The translations under genes and the position numbers were made by a program. A DNA stretch of 64,000 nucleotides from Pseudomonas fluorescens (GTDB lineage: Bacteria; Pseudomonadota; Gammaproteobacteria; Pseudomonadales; Pseudomonadaceae), in the NCBI RefSeq assembly GCF_019212185.1, contig NZ_CP078138.1, positions 3,578,501 to 3,642,500 on the forward strand, read 5' to 3'. This document shows, one piece after another, positions 60,182 through 64,000 of this stretch (positions within the stretch are counted from its first letter, which is position 1; each line of letters begins with the position of its first letter). The notes under the pieces were generated by a model. It was not told the origin of the DNA, ran no database searches, and saw nothing but the letters and a program-made list of their open reading frames with translations.

Positions 60182-60718
60182 ATGCACGCACTCTTGATCC
60201 TCGACATGCAAGTCGGCCTGTTCCACGGCTCGGACGCGCCCTGGCGCGGCGAAGGCCTGCTGGCCAATATCAATCTAATGCTGGACAAGGCCCACCAGGC
60301 CGGAGCGCCGGTGTTTCTCGCAAGGCATGTCGGCCCGCCCGGCTCACCGATCGAGCCCGGCAGCCCGTTGACCTGTTTGATTCCGGAATTGGCGTTGCAG
60401 GGCGATGAAATCATCTTTGAAAAAAACCGCCCCAGCGCCTTTGCCCGCACTGACTTCGCCCAGCGCCTGCGTGAGCTCGGCGTATCGACGCTGCTGATCG
60501 CCGGCATGAAGACCCAATACTGCGTCGACAGCACCTGCCGCGCCGCCCGCGACCTGGGCTTCGACGCGCTGCTGGTGGAAGACGCCCATGGTTGCAGCGA
60601 CACCGCGACACTCAGCGCCGAGGCGATCATCGCCCATCACAATGCAACCCTGGCCGGGCCGTTCTGCCGACTGGTGCAAAGCGCCGACTGGCAATTCCCT
60701 CGAGGAGAACAGCCATGA
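60182..60718 (+). CDS. Isochorismatase-family cysteine hydrolase
   Basis: A 178-aa enzyme with the Asp-Lys-Cys triad: Asp in 'ALLILDMQVGLF', Lys in 'IIFEKNRPSAFART', Cys in 'GMKTQYCVDSTCRAARD'. The family includes nicotinamidases, carbamoylases and isochorismatases. GCAAGGA lies upstream of the ATG at 60182. Its stop overlaps the GNAT start (ATGA), so the two are translated together. It sits behind the leader/terminator element. Confidence 0.9.
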   Translation: MHALLILDMQVGLFHGSDAPWRGEGLLANINLMLDKAHQAGAPVFLARHVGPPGSPIEPGSPLTCLIPELALQGDEIIFEKNRPSAFARTDFAQRLRELGVSTLLIAGMKTQYCVDSTCRAARDLGFDALLVEDAHGCSDTATLSAEAIIAHHNATLAGPFCRLVQSADWQFPRGEQP

Positions 60719-61179
60719 GCCTGCTGATTCGCCTGGCCGGCGCCGCCGATGCCAGCGCCATCAGCCAGGTGGTGTTGGCCGCATTGCGTGAGTCCAACGC
60801 CGCTGATTACTCGCCGGAGATCATCGAGCAGGTCGCCGCGAACTTCTCGCCGGCGGCGATCCTCGGCTTGCTCGAGCAGCGTCAGGTTTTTGTGGCGACC
60901 AACGATCAGCAGGTGATCGCCACCGCCAGCCTCGACCGCGATGTGGTACGCAGTGTGTTCGTCGACCCTCGGCATCAGGGCAGCGGCGTTGGGCGGCAAT
61001 TGATGGCGGCGATTCATCAAGCCGCCACCCTCGCCGGCATCGACACCCTGCGCGTGCCCTCTTCGCTGACCGCCGAGGGCTTTTACCGCAGGCTTGGTTA
61101 CGAGGTGCGGGGCGAGCAGCTTCACGGCGCCGAACGCACGATCATCATGCAAAAGCACCTGCCTGCACGTACGGCGTGA
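60715..61179 (+). CDS. GNAT family N-acetyltransferase
   Basis: A 154-aa acetyltransferase: 'VVRSVFVDPRHQGSGVGRQLM' contains the acetyl-CoA loop, then 'TAEGFYRRLGYEV'. GAGGAGA precedes the ATG at 60715. It is coupled by a four-base overlap to the cysteine hydrolase. Its last 35 bases overlap the DJ-1/PfpI gene tail to tail. The acceptor is unknown. Confidence 0.88.
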   Translation: MSLLIRLAGAADASAISQVVLAALRESNAADYSPEIIEQVAANFSPAAILGLLEQRQVFVATNDQQVIATASLDRDVVRSVFVDPRHQGSGVGRQLMAAIHQAATLAGIDTLRVPSSLTAEGFYRRLGYEVRGEQLHGAERTIIMQKHLPARTA

Positions 61180-61759
61180 TATTGGCCATGGCGCGCTCGA
61201 CGTAGTGCTCCTTCTCGCCCACCGGTGCGACGTAGTGCACGGCGTTGCGCGCCGCTTCCTCGCCCTGCAGACGGGCAATGATCCACGCCGCCAGGTAAGT
61301 CGAGGCCAGGCAGCCGCCGGCGGTGGCGACATTGCCTCGGGCGAAAAACGCCTGGTTCAGCACCTCGACACCCGCCGCCTGGACCCAGGGTTTGGTGGTC
61401 AGGTCGGTGCAGGCCGGCACGTTGTGCAGCAGGCCGAGTCTGGCCAGCACCAGGGCCCCGGAACACTGGGCCGCCAGCAACTGGCGTTCGGGGTCGAGTT
61501 GCAACTGCGCCATCAACGCCGAGTCGGCCACGGCTTCGCGGGTCAGCGCGCCGCTGCCGATGATCACCGCATCGGCGGCACTGGCTTGCTGCAAGGTCGA
61601 TTGGGACTCGATCAACAGCCCGTTCATCGAGCGCACCCGCAGCGTCGGACTGGCGATCGATACCCGCCAGCCGGGAGTCTTGATCCGGTTCAGCACGCCG
61701 AGGGCAATCAGGGAATCGAGTTCGTTGAAACCTTCAAAGGTGACGATAGCGATGTGCAT
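61145..61759 (-). CDS. DJ-1/PfpI family protein
   Basis: A 204-aa class-I glutamine-amidotransferase-like protein: 'MHIAIVTFEGFNELDSLIAL' with the conserved Glu, the nucleophile elbow 'LLAAQCSGALVLARLGLLHN' with Cys, and 'VATAGGCLASTYLAAWII' with a second Cys. The family covers chaperone, protease and isonitrile-hydratase-like members. It is divergent from the MocR gene, which may control it. Confidence 0.88.
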   Translation of the reverse strand: MHIAIVTFEGFNELDSLIALGVLNRIKTPGWRVSIASPTLRVRSMNGLLIESQSTLQQASAADAVIIGSGALTREAVADSALMAQLQLDPERQLLAAQCSGALVLARLGLLHNVPACTDLTTKPWVQAAGVEVLNQAFFARGNVATAGGCLASTYLAAWIIARLQGEEAARNAVHYVAPVGEKEHYVERAMANITPYVQAGAFA

Positions 61760-61828
61760 GGCCAGCTCTTCCTTTATGGGCAGTTGTGAAGACTCAGGCT
61801 AAGGCGAATAATCAGGACAATCAAAAAA

Positions 61829-61843
61829 TTGTACTGGATACAA
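61829..61843. promoter_or_regulatory. Inverted repeat TTGTA-N5-TACAA before MocR gene
   Basis: A perfect dyad five bases before the MocR ATG at 61848 and 70 bases from the DJ-1/PfpI start. It overlaps the expected promoter and ribosome-site region. GntR-class regulators bind dyads of this type, so autoregulation is plausible. Confidence 0.5.
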
Positions 61844-61847
61844 GCCC

Positions 61848-63182
61848 ATGCCCCGCTCTCGCTACAAGTCGCTGGTGGACGCCTTCGCTGCGGACATTCG
61901 CAGCGGCCGTTTGTCCCCCGGCACCCGCCTGCCGACCCACCGCGAACTGGCCGGCCGACATGGCCTGGCGCTGGCCACCGCCACCCGGGTCTACGCCGAA
62001 CTGGAAAGCATGGGCCTGGTCAGCGGCGAAACCGGGCGCGGCACCTTCGTCCGCGAGACCGCCCTGCCCGCCGGCCTCGGTGTCGACCAGCACGCCGTGG
62101 CTTCTGGCCTGCTGGACCTGAATTTCAATTACCCGGCGCTGCCCGGCCAGGCCGAATTGCTGCGCGGTGCCTTGCGCCAACTGGCGACCTCCGGCGATCT
62201 GGAAGCCTTGCTGCGCTACCAGCCCCATGGCGGACGGCCCCATGAGCGCACCGCCGTCGCCCGGCATCTGGCGTGCCGAGGGCTGAGGGTCGACGAGTCG
62301 CAGGTGCTGCTGGTCAGCGGCGCCCAGCACGGGCTGGCGGTGACCCTGATGGGCCTGCTGCGATCGGGGGACCTGATCGCCACCGACGCCCTCACCTACC
62401 CCGGGTTCAAGGTGCTGGCCGAGGCCCAGCGCCTGGAGCTGGCACCGATTCCCGCCGCCAACGGTGAGCCCGACCTGCTGGCCCTGGCGCGCCTGTGCCG
62501 GCAACGCAAGGTGCGTGCGGTCTACTGCATGCCGACCCTGCACAACCCGTTGGGCTGGGTCGCCAGCCTGGAGTGGCGCGAACGCCTGGTGCGGATTGCC
62601 CGCGAACATGACTTGCTGATCATTGAGGACGCGGCCTACGCCTTTCTCGCCGACCAGCCGCCAGCGCCCTTGGCCGCGTTGGCGCCTGAGCGTTGCGTCT
62701 ACGTGTCGGGGTTGTCGAAGAGTGTCGCCACCGGGCTGCGGGTCGGCTTTGTCGCCGCGCCCCCCGCGTGGATACCCGCCCTGGAACGCAGCATCCGCGC
62801 CACCGTGTGGAACACCCCCGGTGTCATGACCTCGATTGCCTGCCAATGGCTGGACGACGGCACGGTCATGCGCCTGGAGCAGCAAAAACGCGAGGATGCC
62901 GCGCAGCGCCAGGCCATGGCCCGGCGGATCCTCCACGGTCTGGCGTGCATCGGCCACCCGCAGTCGTATTTCCTCTGGCTGACGTTGGGCGAGGAAGTGC
63001 GCGCCGATCAGGTGGCGATGGCGCTGATGGCGGAGAACGTCTCGGTGTCGACCGCCGAACCTTTCGCTACCTCAACCGCCATGCCCCACGCGATCCGCCT
63101 GGCCCTCGGCTCGCTAGCGCTGGACAGCCTGGAACTCGCGTTGCAAACGGTGCGGCGGGTGGTCGAAGCGCACAGTTATTGA
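61848..63182 (+). CDS. MocR-type regulator (GntR HTH plus aminotransferase domain)
   Basis: The 444-aa protein has a GntR winged helix at residues 1-70 ('[29 protein letters not shown]', '[24 protein letters not shown]') and a fold-type-I PLP aminotransferase-like domain. The PLP Lys is in '[17 protein letters not shown]', and the pyridine-nitrogen Asp in '[12 protein letters not shown]'. MocR proteins use PLP adducts as effectors. It lies beside the DJ-1/PfpI gene (divergent). The target pathway is unknown. Confidence 0.9.
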   Translation: MPRSRYKSLVDAFAADIRSGRLSPGTRLPTHRELAGRHGLALATATRVYAELESMGLVSGETGRGTFVRETALPAGLGVDQHAVASGLLDLNFNYPALPGQAELLRGALRQLATSGDLEALLRYQPHGGRPHERTAVARHLACRGLRVDESQVLLVSGAQHGLAVTLMGLLRSGDLIATDALTYPGFKVLAEAQRLELAPIPAANGEPDLLALARLCRQRKVRAVYCMPTLHNPLGWVASLEWRERLVRIAREHDLLIIEDAAYAFLADQPPAPLAALAPERCVYVSGLSKSVATGLRVGFVAAPPAWIPALERSIRATVWNTPGVMTSIACQWLDDGTVMRLEQQKREDAAQRQAMARRILHGLACIGHPQSYFLWLTLGEEVRADQVAMALMAENVSVSTAEPFATSTAMPHAIRLALGSLALDSLELALQTVRRVVEAHSY

Positions 63183-64000
63183 GGCTCCGACTGCACCACG
63201 CCACGCTCTTCGAGCAAGCGCACAAACATCGTCAGGCTTTGCGACACCGTGCCCCGGCGCCACACCAGCCAGGTGCGCAAATAGCGGAACGCCTCGCTCA
63301 GCGGCCAGATACTCACGGTGCTGCAACCGGGCATGCTCTCGAGCATGCTGCGCGGCATCAGCGCCAGCCCGGCGCCGGCACTGACGCAGGCGAGCATGCC
63401 GTGATAGGACTCCATTTCATGGATCCGCCCCGGCACTGCGGCGTCCTTGCTGAACCAGCTTTCGAAGTGATGACGGTACGAGCAGTTGGCGCGAAAGGCA
63501 TAGATGCTCTCGCCATTGACGTCCCGGGCGCGCTGGATCGGCGCGTGGTTGAGCGGCGCGATCAGGACCATTTCTTCCTCGAACGCCGGTACCCCTTCCA
63601 GCGCCGGGTGCAACACCGGACCGTCGACAAAGGCCGCCACCAGCCGCCCGGAGAGCACGCCGTCGATCATGGTTCCGGAGGGCCCGGTGGACAGGTCCAG
63701 CTCGACCTTGGCGTACTGCTGGTTATAGGCCGCCAGCAGTCCGGGGATGCGCACCGCCGCGGTGCTTTCCAGCGAGCCGAGGGAAAACGCACCCTGGGGT
63801 TCTTCGCCGGCCACCGTGGCCCGGGCTTCCTGCACCAGGTCGAGAATACGTCGGGCATAGTCGAGAAAACTCCAGCCCGCCGGCGACAGGCGCAAGCGGC
63901 TTTTCTCGCGGATGAACAGATCGACGCCCAAGTCCTGCTCCAGTTGCTTGATGCGCGTGGTCAGGTTCGACGGAACCCGGTGGATCTGCTGGGCGGCGGC
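63176..64000 (-). CDS. LysR family regulator, 5' end outside window
   Basis: The reading frame stays open to the right edge, so the N-terminus is cut; about 275 residues are visible. The first visible ones, '[20 protein letters not shown]', are the recognition-helix part of the HTH, followed by '[19 protein letters not shown]' and a full co-inducer domain ('[20 protein letters not shown]', '[16 protein letters not shown]'). The '[13 protein letters not shown]' wording resembles the PtrR/CynR-like branch. Its stop overlaps the MocR stop by seven bases. Confidence 0.85.
   Translation of the reverse strand, partial: AAAQQIHRVPSNLTTRIKQLEQDLGVDLFIREKSRLRLSPAGWSFLDYARRILDLVQEARATVAGEEPQGAFSLGSLESTAAVRIPGLLAAYNQQYAKVELDLSTGPSGTMIDGVLSGRLVAAFVDGPVLHPALEGVPAFEEEMVLIAPLNHAPIQRARDVNGESIYAFRANCSYRHHFESWFSKDAAVPGRIHEMESYHGMLACVSAGAGLALMPRSMLESMPGCSTVSIWPLSEAFRYLRTWLVWRRGTVSQSLTMFVRLLEERGVVQSEPQ

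Overview
The window is high-GC chromosomal DNA that reads as a fluorescent-group Pseudomonas. The clues are short palindromic REP/REPIN elements of the 'GTAGGAGCGAGC..GCTCGCGA' type, OprD porins, a FecI/FecR/TonB-receptor iron system, a VasX-like type VI secretion (T6SS) effector, GcvA-like LysR regulators and probable Hfq/Crc CA motifs before catabolic genes. I see no rRNA, tRNA, CRISPR array or insertion sequence. Genes at both edges are cut: a SleB-like hydrolase on the left and a LysR regulator on the right.

Layout. 0-5.2 kb: envelope and stress genes (SleB-like hydrolase, CAP protein, two tiny Asp/Pro-rich proteins, ClpP-like protease, KGG protein, 1-Cys peroxiredoxin, MATE pump). 5.5-10.6 kb: an orphan T6SS island with a MIX-type VasX-like effector carrying an apparent one-base frameshift, then two near-identical membrane proteins that are probably its immunity proteins. 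10.9-15 kb: GNAT, methionine aminopeptidase with a ParD-like partner, HIT protein, amidase. 15-21.3 kb: a polycarboxylate cluster (OprD porin, CitMHS, DctA, PrpF/GalD-type isomerase, divergent LysR).

21.3-30.2 kb: an inferred phytate-scavenging system. A TonB-dependent receptor, a double-length beta-propeller phytase and a dedicated TolQ/TolR-like plus TonB energiser lie in one operon behind a sequence matching the PhoB box. A second Pho-box match on the other strand precedes a degenerate GGDEF protein that keeps its c-di-GMP inhibitory site, followed by an AraC regulator. 30-40 kb: epimerase, SulP and SBF transporters, a Cache-GGDEF cyclase, then a Fur-box/FecI/FecR/siderophore-receptor unit.

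40.5-54.5 kb: two catabolic operons for unidentified substrates. The first (aldehyde dehydrogenase, MFS, enolase-superfamily enzyme, GMC oxidoreductase) shares a dyad operator-like motif with the neighbouring porin promoter, and the LysR gene between them is the likely regulator. The second (formaldehyde-activating-enzyme homologue, aldo/keto reductase, aldehyde dehydrogenase, MFS) puts a Fae protein in a setting with no visible C1 pathway. 54.7-64 kb: LTA-synthase-like protein, lipoproteins, FadL porin, a possible Thr-rich leader-peptide attenuator before an isochorismatase-fold hydrolase/GNAT pair, a DJ-1/PfpI protein, a MocR regulator and the truncated LysR gene.

All functions rest on recognised motifs and gene context only; nothing was searched or computed beyond reading the sequence.
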